Origin: JAUMWX01 sp023394215 | GTDB lineage: Bacteria > Bacillota > Clostridia > Tissierellales > Peptoniphilaceae | DNA: 64,000 bases | Assembly (NCBI GenBank): GCA_050313995.1 | Contig: JBNPMM010000001.1 | Direction: 5' to 3' (one strand) | Shown: piece after piece, positions 18,001 to 24,872 of the stretch | Position numbering within the stretch: position 1 is the first letter of the stretch | Layout of the letters: every line of letters begins with the position of its first letter | Position numbers and translations under genes: made by a program | The notes under the pieces: generated by a model | What the model was told of the DNA's origin: nothing | What the model saw: only the letters and a program-made list of their open reading frames with translations | Database searches by the model: none

Positions 18001-18055
18001 AGGAAATTCGAACTCGGGAACTAAGCCGGGTTCCGGAAGCTCGACAAATCCATAA
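15005..18055 (+). CDS. Class A (bifunctional) penicillin-binding protein, PBP1A-like
   Basis: A 1016-residue peptidoglycan glycosyltransferase/transpeptidase. One N-terminal membrane segment (about 10-36) is followed by a GT51 domain with EDERFESHKGID and GGSTITQQLVKN. The transpeptidase domain has SAIK, STN and KTGTSNN motifs. Between the two lies a long linker (about residues 355-505) rich in Tyr/Asn/Asp, with two similar segments, that is larger than usual. The C-terminus continues into a Thr/Lys-rich stretch and a low-complexity Gly/Ser tail. It is monocistronic, with its own promoter and a strong terminator. I do not assign ponA versus another class A name. Confidence 0.93.
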   Translation: MVKNIFKRGFQIIALIFLVLMIIVGIVGAMLGISFVKIMEAAPKINPKTILLDLNENSKIVDQNNNVIDSLATNEYRELVKISEVPKALKDAFISIEDERFESHKGIDLIGIGKSFLDNLSAGDIVRGGSTITQQLVKNVYLTDEVKWERKINEIYLALEVEKALSKDEILEAYMNRVYLGQHAYGVKVAAYTYFSKDVKDLSIAECATIAGIAQAPSSFSLFYSYYPGFVPEGAKELGTFYVSGEKFIAVLNEAARERASIVLYKMHKLGKITDEEYEKASKEDVFAAIKPGSFKKKEYSNHIADLIKQQTAKAIMESQKMSEAEAYNLMYTGGLTIKTTIDWDMQKKLEETYDNFSNFFRNTTENGGPILASLNLDEYGDIVDVNSNKVYYKKENLINDAGNYYVPKGFYSLSDKGDLTIKSSRFYLNGDYIVVKNYYTINDQNNLVTYRTGNINIPTDYTKAIEGGFTIKSSYLEKQKDFYSIDKGQNLVINNKYYTYETIGTIQPQSSTMIVDNKSGEIKAMIAARGQSEDDTIDRATNFNRSPASAIKPLVVYTPALENGYTLASGLDDTPYDLLEGTPWPINVYGSYLGMLNLKTAIMNSTNTTAVKVLNDIGINKGVEYLERFGIINSKDPENDNFITRKEDSRNNDENVSLALGGMSYGLTVYDMVQAYTAFPNNGNRKEISIISSIDSEKLGNIYTNPKKDIKVMSPQTAFLMNVAMTDTVNQDYMSGAWNDLGIQTAGKTGTSNNSKDFWFAGYNPYFTAVTWIGFDNNNIEMTGNSVQASDFYGQYANKILAGKKAASFEKPVGIVQAQVSALDGLLPTEYTSQDPRGNMIITEYFAEGTVPTEYSQTHVKVTLDKRNNLLARKDMPKWVTTEKVFITRTKPYNPGNFNGVIPDDWRYMVPTKYSDLEVKETTETKKLSDGTIITITQKINGDIVTTTTKPDGSKIIETKTPDGNVTTETIAAPKKDPEKPNNGNSSSGSGSGSSSGSGNSNSGTKPGSGSSTNP

Positions 18056-18071
18056 TTAATAACAAATTTTC

Positions 18072-18105
18072 AAAGCCGATATAAAACAAGTTTTATATCG
18101 GCTTT
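18072..18105 (+). terminator. Strong terminator after the class A PBP gene
   Basis: A 16-bp perfect stem (AAAGCCGATATAAAAC at 18072-18087 with its complement at 18090-18105) ends in a short T run. It separates the PBP gene from the two-component system promoter. Confidence 0.85.
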
Positions 18106-18131
18106 TCCTCATCATTTATACACATATTTTA

Positions 18132-18140
18132 TGCTATAAT
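18132..18140 (+). promoter_or_regulatory. Extended -10 promoter of the two-component operon
   Basis: TGCTATAAT is a perfect -10 with TGn extension, 44 bp ahead of the response-regulator ATG. The start is preceded by CGGAGGTCTT, a strong ribosome-binding site. Confidence 0.6.
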
Positions 18141-18183
18141 ATAAACATAAAAATACTTAATTGATTTTATTTTCGGAGGTCTT

Positions 18184-18882
18184 ATGACTAAAAAAATTTT
18201 ATTGGTAGAAGATGAAAAAGGCATAGCAATCATGGAAAAAAACTATCTTGAAAAAGCAGGCTTTGATGTTACCATAGCCCATGACGGATCCCTTGCCATA
18301 AAAGAATTTTATCAAAACAAATATGATCTTGTTATTTTAGATTTGATGATTCCAATACTTCCCGGAGAAAAAGTGCTTGAACTTATAAGGGAAAATTCAA
18401 ATATACCGGTTATACTTGTGACAGCAAAAGTTAATGAAAGAGATGTTATATCAGGCCTTAGAAACGGTGCCGATGATTATATAAAGAAACCTTTTTCCGG
18501 TAATGAACTGGTTGAAAGGGTTAAGACTGTCCTACGCAGGGTTCAAACTCCAAGTACAAACAAATATATAATCACCAGGGACAGAAAGCTTAAAATAGAT
18601 ATGGATAATAACCGTGTACTGAAAAATGATTCCGAAGTTTCATTAACCAAAAATGAACTTTCCATAATCAATACCCTATTTTCTTCTCCAAACAAAACTT
18701 TTACAAGAAACGAAATCATAGAAATTTCCTTCGGTTTTGATTATGAAGCCTTCGATAGGGCTATTGATACACATATAAAGAATATAAGACAAAAGCTTGA
18801 AGATGATCCTAAAAATCCCCAATATATAAAGACAATTTATGGCCTGGGCTACAAGGCTGGTGAAATAAATGAAACTGAATAA
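18184..18882 (+). CDS. OmpR/PhoB-family response regulator
   Basis: A 232-residue two-domain regulator. The receiver domain shows the acidic pair ED at residues 9-10, the phosphoacceptor Asp53 in LVILDLMIP, the conserved Thr in VTAK and Lys in IKKPF. A winged-helix output domain follows (LTKNELSIINTLFSSPNKTFTR to YIKTIYGLGYK). It overlaps the kinase gene by 14 bp. The signal and targets are not shown by the sequence. The nearest candidate target is the upstream class A PBP gene, but no shared operator was seen. Confidence 0.94.
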   Translation: MTKKILLVEDEKGIAIMEKNYLEKAGFDVTIAHDGSLAIKEFYQNKYDLVILDLMIPILPGEKVLELIRENSNIPVILVTAKVNERDVISGLRNGADDYIKKPFSGNELVERVKTVLRRVQTPSTNKYIITRDRKLKIDMDNNRVLKNDSEVSLTKNELSIINTLFSSPNKTFTRNEIIEISFGFDYEAFDRAIDTHIKNIRQKLEDDPKNPQYIKTIYGLGYKAGEINETE

Positions 18883-20200
18883 CAGACTGAATAATTCTTT
18901 TATAGTAATGATTGTAGTAGTAATATGCCTCACAGCTTTTACTGCAACAAGTATACTTAAAAATTCACTGAACAGCTTTGTTCAAACCCAAAGGGATGAA
19001 GAATTCAACAATATAGCCCACAACATATCAGCTTTGGCAAATATTCCAAACGGTTTAAGCAACCTTACCCTATCCATGTTTGCCAAGGACCAGGGACTAA
19101 ATATAAGTTATAGGGACAATAAGGGAAATATAAAGGCAGCATTTAACGGTATAGAGGATGATGGTAAACAAAACAAAAAGCTGGTTACCAAGTCTTTTGA
19201 AGTCTTAAATGGAAATGGCGAAAAAATCGGCTTTTTAGATATAAGCTTTATAGAAAATACCTTTGCCTACAATCAAAGTATAAGCAAATTCTATACACAA
19301 ATGCTCAGATACTTCGCCCTTGTATTTATATTTTCAATACTTATAGCTTCAATGCTTGTTTTTTATTTGAGTAATTCCATATCAAAACCTATAACAAGTC
19401 TTAACAAGCGTACTAAAAACCTAAAATCTGGAAAATACGATATTGATGAAGGTAAATATAATATCTATGAGCTTGATGAGCTGTCTTCAAACCTGAATCA
19501 CTTGGCAAGGACCCTGTCCATGCAGGAAAAATACCGCCTTGATTATTCTCAAGACATAGCTCATGAACTTAGAACCCCCCTAACAAACCTGCTTCTACAC
19601 TTAGAAGGAATAAGGGACAATATAATAGACCCCGATCCGGAAACAATAAATATGCTGGTACTTGAAATAAAAAGATTGAACTCTATGGTTGACAATCTTC
19701 AAATATCCTTCAACGAAACGGAAAAACTTTCCGAACTTGATATCAGCGATTGTAACTTAAGTGAGCTTTTGGAAGCTATAGCCTTCAGCTTCAGTCCTAA
19801 GATGGATGAAAAAAATATAGATTTTAAAGTTGATATAGAAGAAAACCTAAATGTTGCAACAGATAAAAATAAGTTTAGTCAAATAATGAATAACATTATT
19901 TCTAACGCTGTGAAGGCTGTTGAAGAAAATGGTTTTATAAGCCTAAACGCCAAATCATTTTCAAACAGGATTGTTATAAATGTTGCCGATAAAGGCATAG
20001 GCATATCGGAAGATGATCTTCCCCATATTTTTGACAGGTTTTATAGGGTTGATTCGGTAAGAAACAGCAAACAGGGCGGTCATGGCCTGGGACTTTCAAT
20101 AACAAAATCCCTTGCGGATCTTCTTGGCTACAATCTAAAAGTTAATTCCGAACTTGGCAAGGGTACCGAATTTATAATTACCATAGATTTAAATAAATAA
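18869..20200 (+). CDS. Sensor histidine kinase
   Basis: A 443-residue membrane kinase. Two membrane segments (about 11-31 and 146-168) bracket an extracellular sensor of roughly 110 residues with no recognised fold. A HAMP linker (SNSISKPITSLNKRTKNL), HisKA with phosphoacceptor His in SQDIAHELRTPLTN, then the ATPase N box (NNIISNAVKA), G1 (DKGIGIS), F box (FDRFYRVD) and G2 (GGHGLGLSI) follow in normal order. It is the partner of the overlapping response regulator. Confidence 0.94.
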   Translation: MKLNNRLNNSFIVMIVVVICLTAFTATSILKNSLNSFVQTQRDEEFNNIAHNISALANIPNGLSNLTLSMFAKDQGLNISYRDNKGNIKAAFNGIEDDGKQNKKLVTKSFEVLNGNGEKIGFLDISFIENTFAYNQSISKFYTQMLRYFALVFIFSILIASMLVFYLSNSISKPITSLNKRTKNLKSGKYDIDEGKYNIYELDELSSNLNHLARTLSMQEKYRLDYSQDIAHELRTPLTNLLLHLEGIRDNIIDPDPETINMLVLEIKRLNSMVDNLQISFNETEKLSELDISDCNLSELLEAIAFSFSPKMDEKNIDFKVDIEENLNVATDKNKFSQIMNNIISNAVKAVEENGFISLNAKSFSNRIVINVADKGIGISEDDLPHIFDRFYRVDSVRNSKQGGHGLGLSITKSLADLLGYNLKVNSELGKGTEFIITIDLNK

Positions 20201-20207
20201 TCTCCAT

Positions 20208-20257
20208 AAAAAATGGAGGATGTCAGAATAAAATATTTTCCGACATCCTCCATTTTT
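20208..20257. terminator. Bidirectional terminator between converging operons
   Basis: A long stem (AAAAAATGGAGGATGTC at 20208-20224 with GACATCCTCCATTTTT at 20242-20257) has T runs in both directions. It serves the histidine kinase on the plus strand and the small winged-helix gene on the minus strand. Confidence 0.85.
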
Positions 20258-20282
20258 ATATATTTCAGCATCTCCTTAAAAT

Positions 20283-20453
20283 TTATTTTTCAACTGAATA
20301 AAAACAACGCTTTGGAGATATAACTTTTCCGCCTTCTTTAAGCTTTTTTATTATCTTGTCTACTTCCTTCTTATCCAAACCAAGAGCTTCAGCTATTTCT
20401 CCTGGACGCATAGGCTCATTTTTCGCCAACAATTCTAAAACTTTTTCTTCCAT
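20283..20453 (-). CDS. Small winged-helix protein, putative transcriptional regulator
   Basis: A 56-residue protein that is essentially one helix-turn-helix unit: an N-terminal helix (EEKVLELLAKN), then MRPGEIAEALGLDKKEVDKIIKKLKEGGKVISPKRCFYSV, which reads as recognition helix plus wing. I recognise the type as a small stand-alone winged-helix protein seen in clostridia-like genomes; its targets are unknown. I start at ATG 20453 because GGAGGAAAAT lies directly before it. The upstream frame to 20501 is leader. It is the last gene of the panT operon. The cysteine near the C-terminus could be a sensor or ligand residue, but that is speculation. Confidence 0.75.
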   Translation of the reverse strand: MEEKVLELLAKNEPMRPGEIAEALGLDKKEVDKIIKKLKEGGKVISPKRCFYSVEK

Positions 20454-20517
20454 ATTTTCCTCCAAAATTTCTCTTAAATAAGATATTTGTATTATACCCA
20501 AAACAAGAAAAATCTAT

Positions 20518-21855
20518 CTATAATTTTTTATATCTCTTATATAAAAGAATATTTAAAATAAGTCCTTTTAAAATACTTGATATGGACATGGCTGCCCAAA
20601 CTCCATAAAATTGAAAACTTGGCATAAGTAGCACGGCAATCGGCACCCTTATAGCATTAAATATCATGGATATAAAAGCCGGAACCTTGGTTTGTCCAAG
20701 TCCGTTAAAGACTCCTGCCGCCCCTATTTCTAAAGACATAGGCAGTTGACTGACCCCCAAAATCAAAAGATAGGCCGCCCCCATAGATATGCTGCTTACC
20801 TCTGTAGGCATAAAGAGCTTAAACAAATGGCTCCTGAAGCCTATAAGAACTATTGTTGAAAATATGCCTATAGCTCCTACAACCTCCATACCGGTCTTTA
20901 TAGCCGCTTTCAACCTATCCATTTTTTCAGCCCCATAATTTTGTCCTACAAAGGCTATAATCCCTCCTTGAAAACCCTCCGTTGTCATATAAGTTATAGA
21001 CTCCAACATAGCCCCTACCGTATACACAGCTATGGGTTCCGTACCATATGAGGTCATAAATCTGCTCAAAACAAGCGATATTGCCGCATGAATAAAACTT
21101 TGAAAGCCTGCCGGAAAACCTAAAGAAAACTTGTCTCCCATATTTTTTAGTGAAATAATTCCCTTTTTCAAGCCCTCATAAATTTCATTTTTATCTTTAA
21201 CAACAGTTTTTATAAATATCAATAAAACCAAAGTCTGTGCAAATGTTGTAGCTATGGCAGCTCCTACGTAACCCATAGCCGGTATGGGCCCTAAACCGAA
21301 AATCATAATAGGATCTATTATTACATTGGCTATAAGCCCTATCACATTTATCTTAAAAGGAAGTACGCTGTTTCCCAAGGAATTATATATACCGGATATT
21401 ACCAAGTTTAAAAAACCCGGCAAAAGCCCCAAGGAATAAATTCTCAAATAAGTCACGCCTATCTTACTTACATCATTTTCCAACTTATAAAATCCTATAA
21501 GCGAGTTTGCAAAAAAAAGGATAAAAGCAGTATAAAGCAAAGCTAAAATAACACTCAAGGCAAGTCCGTTTTTTATTGAATTATGTAAGGCTCTCTTATC
21601 ACTCCTTCCATAATCCTGAGATACAAAAACACCCGTACCTACCTTGGCTATCAATATAATAGAATATCCTATCCACACAAAAAAGTGAGCTGAACCGGTA
21701 CCTGCAACCGCATTTTTCCCAAGTCTTCCAAGCCATGCAGTATCGGTCATATTGTAAGCCATTTCTACAAAAGCTGTTGCCATAAGAGGCATTGACAACT
21801 TAAGCAAGGATTTAAATATATTTCCATGTAAAAGATCAAGTTTTTTACTTTCCAT
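20518..21855 (-). CDS. MATE family efflux transporter
   Basis: A 445-residue protein with twelve predicted membrane segments in two MatE halves (first half LLKLSMPLMATAFVEMAYNMTDTAWLG, second half around SLGFPAGFQSFIHAAISLVLSRF). MATE proteins export drugs or metabolites in exchange for Na+ or H+. The substrate cannot be told from sequence. The start at 21855 has GGAG seven bases upstream; the longer frame lies within dus. It overlaps dus by 11 bp, so it belongs to the coaX/dus operon. Confidence 0.93.
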   Translation of the reverse strand: MESKKLDLLHGNIFKSLLKLSMPLMATAFVEMAYNMTDTAWLGRLGKNAVAGTGSAHFFVWIGYSIILIAKVGTGVFVSQDYGRSDKRALHNSIKNGLALSVILALLYTAFILFFANSLIGFYKLENDVSKIGVTYLRIYSLGLLPGFLNLVISGIYNSLGNSVLPFKINVIGLIANVIIDPIMIFGLGPIPAMGYVGAAIATTFAQTLVLLIFIKTVVKDKNEIYEGLKKGIISLKNMGDKFSLGFPAGFQSFIHAAISLVLSRFMTSYGTEPIAVYTVGAMLESITYMTTEGFQGGIIAFVGQNYGAEKMDRLKAAIKTGMEVVGAIGIFSTIVLIGFRSHLFKLFMPTEVSSISMGAAYLLILGVSQLPMSLEIGAAGVFNGLGQTKVPAFISMIFNAIRVPIAVLLMPSFQFYGVWAAMSISSILKGLILNILLYKRYKKL

Positions 21856-22807
21856 AATCATGCTCCAAATTAAGCCTATACTCCTCCAATACCTTAAATA
21901 CCTCAAATGCATTGGAAATAGTATTGATCTTATTCTTTACTATATTGGAGCCCCTAAAACCCTTTATATACCAAGCTATATGCTTTCTCATTTCATTTAT
22001 GGCAATTCTCTCCGGCTTATTTATCAAAAGCCTCCTGTAGTGTTCCAAAATAGTATCTATAACTTTATTAATAGATACTTTATCATAAGTTCCATTTTTT
22101 GCAAAATCTTTTATTTGTCTGAAAATAAAAGGATTTCCCATAGAACCTCTTCCTATGGCTATCTCATCAACTCCTGTATAGTCCACCATTTTAAGGGCAT
22201 CTTCCGGGCTGAAGACATCTCCGTTGCCCACAACCTTAATCCTAAGATTTTCCTTAAGATTTTTAATAGCGTCCCAATCCGCCTTTCCTCCATACATTTG
22301 CTCTCTCGTCCTCGCATGAAGGGTAACCTTATCAGCTCCATAATCTTGACAAATTTTGCCTATTTCAAGATAGTTTATGTGATCCCCGTCAACTCCCAAC
22401 CTAAACTTTACACTCACCGGTAAATCGGTCGCTTCTCTCATTGCGAAAACTATCCTCTTAACAAGCTCGGGTTTTAGCATAAGAGCCGAGCCTTCCCCAT
22501 TTTTGAAAATCTTAGGGGCAGGACAACCCATGTTTAAATCTATAGAAGAAAAATTTAAATGATTAATCCTCTCCCTTATGACTTTACTTATGATTTCAGG
22601 ATCTGAACCAAAAATCTGTATTCCGCTTTCTTCTCCCTCATAAGTATCCAATAATTCTTTTGTTTTTCTGTCTGAATACAAAAGTCCCTTGGCAGAGACC
22701 ATTTCAGTATAGGAATAATCCACTCCGTTATCACGGCATATACTCCTAAAACTCTTATCGGTAACTCCTGCTAAGGGGCTAAGTACTAATTTAAAATCTT
22801 TTGTCAT
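21845..22807 (-). CDS. dus: tRNA-dihydrouridine synthase (DusB-like)
   Basis: A 320-residue FMN-dependent TIM-barrel enzyme that reduces uridine in tRNA to dihydrouridine. Signature elements: LSPLAGVTDKSFR at the N-terminus, DLNMGCPAPKIFKNGEGSAL with the catalytic Cys, LPVSVKFRLG, LHARTREQMYGG and IGRGSMGNPFIF. The start MTKDFKLVLS is chosen from an AGGAAAG site and overlaps coaX by 17 bp. Closest to the DusB subgroup of Firmicutes; the exact uridine position modified is not inferable. Confidence 0.93.
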   Translation of the reverse strand: MTKDFKLVLSPLAGVTDKSFRSICRDNGVDYSYTEMVSAKGLLYSDRKTKELLDTYEGEESGIQIFGSDPEIISKVIRERINHLNFSSIDLNMGCPAPKIFKNGEGSALMLKPELVKRIVFAMREATDLPVSVKFRLGVDGDHINYLEIGKICQDYGADKVTLHARTREQMYGGKADWDAIKNLKENLRIKVVGNGDVFSPEDALKMVDYTGVDEIAIGRGSMGNPFIFRQIKDFAKNGTYDKVSINKVIDTILEHYRRLLINKPERIAINEMRKHIAWYIKGFRGSNIVKNKINTISNAFEVFKVLEEYRLNLEHDYGK

Positions 22808-23588
22808 TTCTTTCCTTAATTGTTCTTTCATAGATAAGTTTCATTCCGTAAAGGGTTATATCAAAGTCATATTCGGTAATATACTTTGACCTTGTAGAGA
22901 TAAGCTCTGCATACCCCCCTGTGGCAACTATTGAGACATCTTTTTTTGTCCAATTCATATCTTCAAGAATTCTCTCAATTACATTGTCAACCAAACCTAT
23001 ATATCCATAAACTATACCCGACTTGATAGCTTCTATCGTCGTTTTTCCAACAGCATGCTTAGGAACCTCAAGCTCTACCTTTGGAAGCTTTGATGTTCTT
23101 TCAAACAAGGCATCCGCCGCTATACCTATACCGGGAGCTATAGCTCCTCCTATAAAGTCCCCATTCGCATCCACTACATCAAAAGATATGGCTGTTCCTA
23201 TATCAATTAGTATAGCCGGAAGCTTATATTTATCATTTACGGCAACTGCATTGGCTATCCTGTCGGCTCCGACTTCTCTCGGATTTTCGTATTTAATGGA
23301 AATACCGGTCTTGGTGCCCTCACCAATTATTATAGGTTCCTTATTAAGATACTTGATACACATAGATTTTAAGGTATGTTGAATAGTCGGAACTACAGAC
23401 CCTATAACTATATCTTCTATCTTATTTGAATCAACATGAAAATGATTAAAAATAGATTCAACCTGAAGACCATACTCATCCGATGTACGATAAAGTCTTG
23501 TTCCCAATCTCCAGCTTAAAATCTTTTCATCTCCATCATAAAGGCCCATAACCACATTGGTATTGCCTACATCTATCAATAATAACAT
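22791..23588 (-). CDS. coaX: Type III pantothenate kinase
   Basis: A 265-residue CoaX, the first enzyme of coenzyme A synthesis from pantothenate. It is recognised by the phosphate-binding LLIDVGNTNVVMG, the GADRIANAVA motif with catalytic Asp, and ILIDIGTAISFDVVD and GGAIAPGIG. Type III kinases need a monovalent cation and are not inhibited by CoA. It begins 5 bp after an ECF transporter S-component, which suggests that gene imports pantothenate. Confidence 0.96.
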   Translation of the reverse strand: MLLLIDVGNTNVVMGLYDGDEKILSWRLGTRLYRTSDEYGLQVESIFNHFHVDSNKIEDIVIGSVVPTIQHTLKSMCIKYLNKEPIIIGEGTKTGISIKYENPREVGADRIANAVAVNDKYKLPAILIDIGTAISFDVVDANGDFIGGAIAPGIGIAADALFERTSKLPKVELEVPKHAVGKTTIEAIKSGIVYGYIGLVDNVIERILEDMNWTKKDVSIVATGGYAELISTRSKYITEYDFDITLYGMKLIYERTIKERNDKRF

Positions 23589-23593
23589 TCGTA

Positions 23594-24187
23594 CTATCCT
23601 CTTTTTTTAATTTTTAATAAGGCCAAACAAATCGGCGTTGATATTATAGCACAAACTATCATCTCCACTCCGCCATTCGTTATAGCGACCCCTCCTATAT
23701 AAGCAAGGGCTGTTTCTGTCGCTTTTGCCTTGCCAGCAGCGACCATCAATTCCATATACTTTTGAGCATATATTATATAAATCAAGCCCAAAACACCAAC
23801 AGTATTTACAAGGGAACCAATTGCAGCAGATATAGTTATTGAAAACTTACCCATCTTTGTATGTTTAAGTAGCTTATATAAGTACCCTGCTATAAGGCCT
23901 ATCAGAATCCTCGGAAGTATTGCTACTATAGGATTTAAAAACAGGAATGAAAATGGTGTAGGTCTAAGTACTGCATTAAGCATAGAAACAACCCCAAATA
24001 TAAACCCTAAAATCCCACCGACAAAGGGGCCTTCAACTATAGCAACTATTACTACTGGTATATGAAGTATTGTTGCCGCTATGGGTCCCACAGGTATAAT
24101 ACCGAATCCTGACATTGTCAAAAAGGCAATGATTGCTGTCATTACTCCTAAAAGAGTAAGAGTCCTTGTTTGCTTTAAATTTTCCAT
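23594..24187 (-). CDS. ECF transporter S-component, probably for pantothenate (PanT-like)
   Basis: A 197-residue, six-segment membrane protein with small-residue-rich helices typical of ECF S-components (GFGIIPVGPIAATILHIPVV, GPFVGGILGFIFGV, NPIVAILPRILIGLIAGY). S-components bind a vitamin or other micronutrient and share the EcfAA'T energising module, which is not in this window. Adjacency to coaX makes pantothenate the likely substrate. The leader carries a strong hairpin whose loop can pair with the ribosome-binding site (see separate entry). The family is firm; the substrate is inferred. Confidence 0.85.
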   Translation of the reverse strand: MENLKQTRTLTLLGVMTAIIAFLTMSGFGIIPVGPIAATILHIPVVIVAIVEGPFVGGILGFIFGVVSMLNAVLRPTPFSFLFLNPIVAILPRILIGLIAGYLYKLLKHTKMGKFSITISAAIGSLVNTVGVLGLIYIIYAQKYMELMVAAGKAKATETALAYIGGVAITNGGVEMIVCAIISTPICLALLKIKKRG

Positions 24188-24197
24188 ATTAATTTTT

Positions 24198-24270
24198 CCT
24201 CCGATCCAGTTCTTTTCAGATACCGGTCAATTTTATATTTAACCGAAAATCCCCTCGGAGATTTTCGGTT
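24198..24270 (-). promoter_or_regulatory. Structured 5' leader of the panT operon (possible RNA switch)
   Basis: The minus-strand leader begins with a perfect 11-bp hairpin (AACCGAAAATC with GATTTTCGGTT, 24241-24270). Its 8-nt loop, UCCGAGGG, can pair through UCCGA with the UCGGA that overlaps the Shine-Dalgarno at 24198-24204. A smaller CCGGU/ACUGG hairpin lies between. The arrangement could mask the ribosome site. No known riboswitch class is recognised. Confidence 0.4.
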
Positions 24271-24281
24271 ATTGTAAGTTT

Positions 24282-24309
24282 ATTATATAACATAATTAGC
24301 ATTTTGCAA
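24282..24309 (-). promoter_or_regulatory. Promoter of the panT-coaX operon
   Basis: TTGCAA (24304-24309) and TATAAT (24282-24287) on the minus strand, 16 bp apart. The predicted start point lies a few bases before the leader hairpin. Confidence 0.6.
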
Positions 24310-24330
24310 GCAAAATAAATAATACTATCG

Positions 24331-24362
24331 ATTTTTTTCAACAGACTATTTTTTCAGTCTGT
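24331..24362 (-). terminator. Terminator of the rqcP-ftsH operon
   Basis: On the minus strand ACAGACT...AGTCTGT (24356-24362 and 24341-24347) is followed by TTGAAAAAAATC on the far side, and the stem overlaps the stop codon of the last gene. The tail is A-rich rather than U-rich, so it is only a moderate candidate. Confidence 0.4.
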
Positions 24363-24861
24363 GTTTTCTTATAACTCCATTTATTTTATCGATTTCTTCA
24401 GGCTTTACTTTGTTATAAGAAGTCTTTTCCCTATTTAAAGCCTTGTAGGAAATCACAAGCTCATTTCTGGTTTTATCAAATCCCCACTTCTTTATCTTAT
24501 CCCACTCAACAAAATCACCTTGAGAAACATAGCCGTTTTCAGCAAAAACAAGTTTATTCTTCGATTCTATAAATATAACCAGAATCAAACCTATCATAAC
24601 AGCGCCTACTCCATAAAAACCATAATAGATTTGTAAGGCACCAAAGCCTAAAATAACAAAGCCTAAACCGTACATCATCTTGGAAAAACTTCTTTCAAAT
24701 GCCTTTCTTTCTCCTGACAGCTTATTTAATGCCAACCTATGTTTAATTATTCTATAGACGAAAAATAAAATCATAAATCCGTACATCACATAAATAAACA
24801 TATCATTGCTGAATATATTTGTTGACTGTGTGTTGGTATTTGTAACATTAGTTAAAAACAT
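24346..24861 (-). CDS. Membrane protein of unknown function
   Basis: A 171-residue protein with three hydrophobic segments (about 20-40, 66-83, 84-101) and a soluble C-terminal part of about 70 residues (LVFAENGYVSQGDFVEWDKIKKW and following). That part resembles PH-like domains of small Gram-positive membrane proteins, possibly DUF5673; I am not sure of the family. The start has GTAGGAAAT upstream and is 11 bp after ftsH, so it is the last gene of that operon. No catalytic motif is visible. Confidence 0.75.
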   Translation of the reverse strand: MFLTNVTNTNTQSTNIFSNDMFIYVMYGFMILFFVYRIIKHRLALNKLSGERKAFERSFSKMMYGLGFVILGFGALQIYYGFYGVGAVMIGLILVIFIESKNKLVFAENGYVSQGDFVEWDKIKKWGFDKTRNELVISYKALNREKTSYNKVKPEEIDKINGVIRKHRLKK

Positions 24862-24872
24862 ATTTCCTACTC

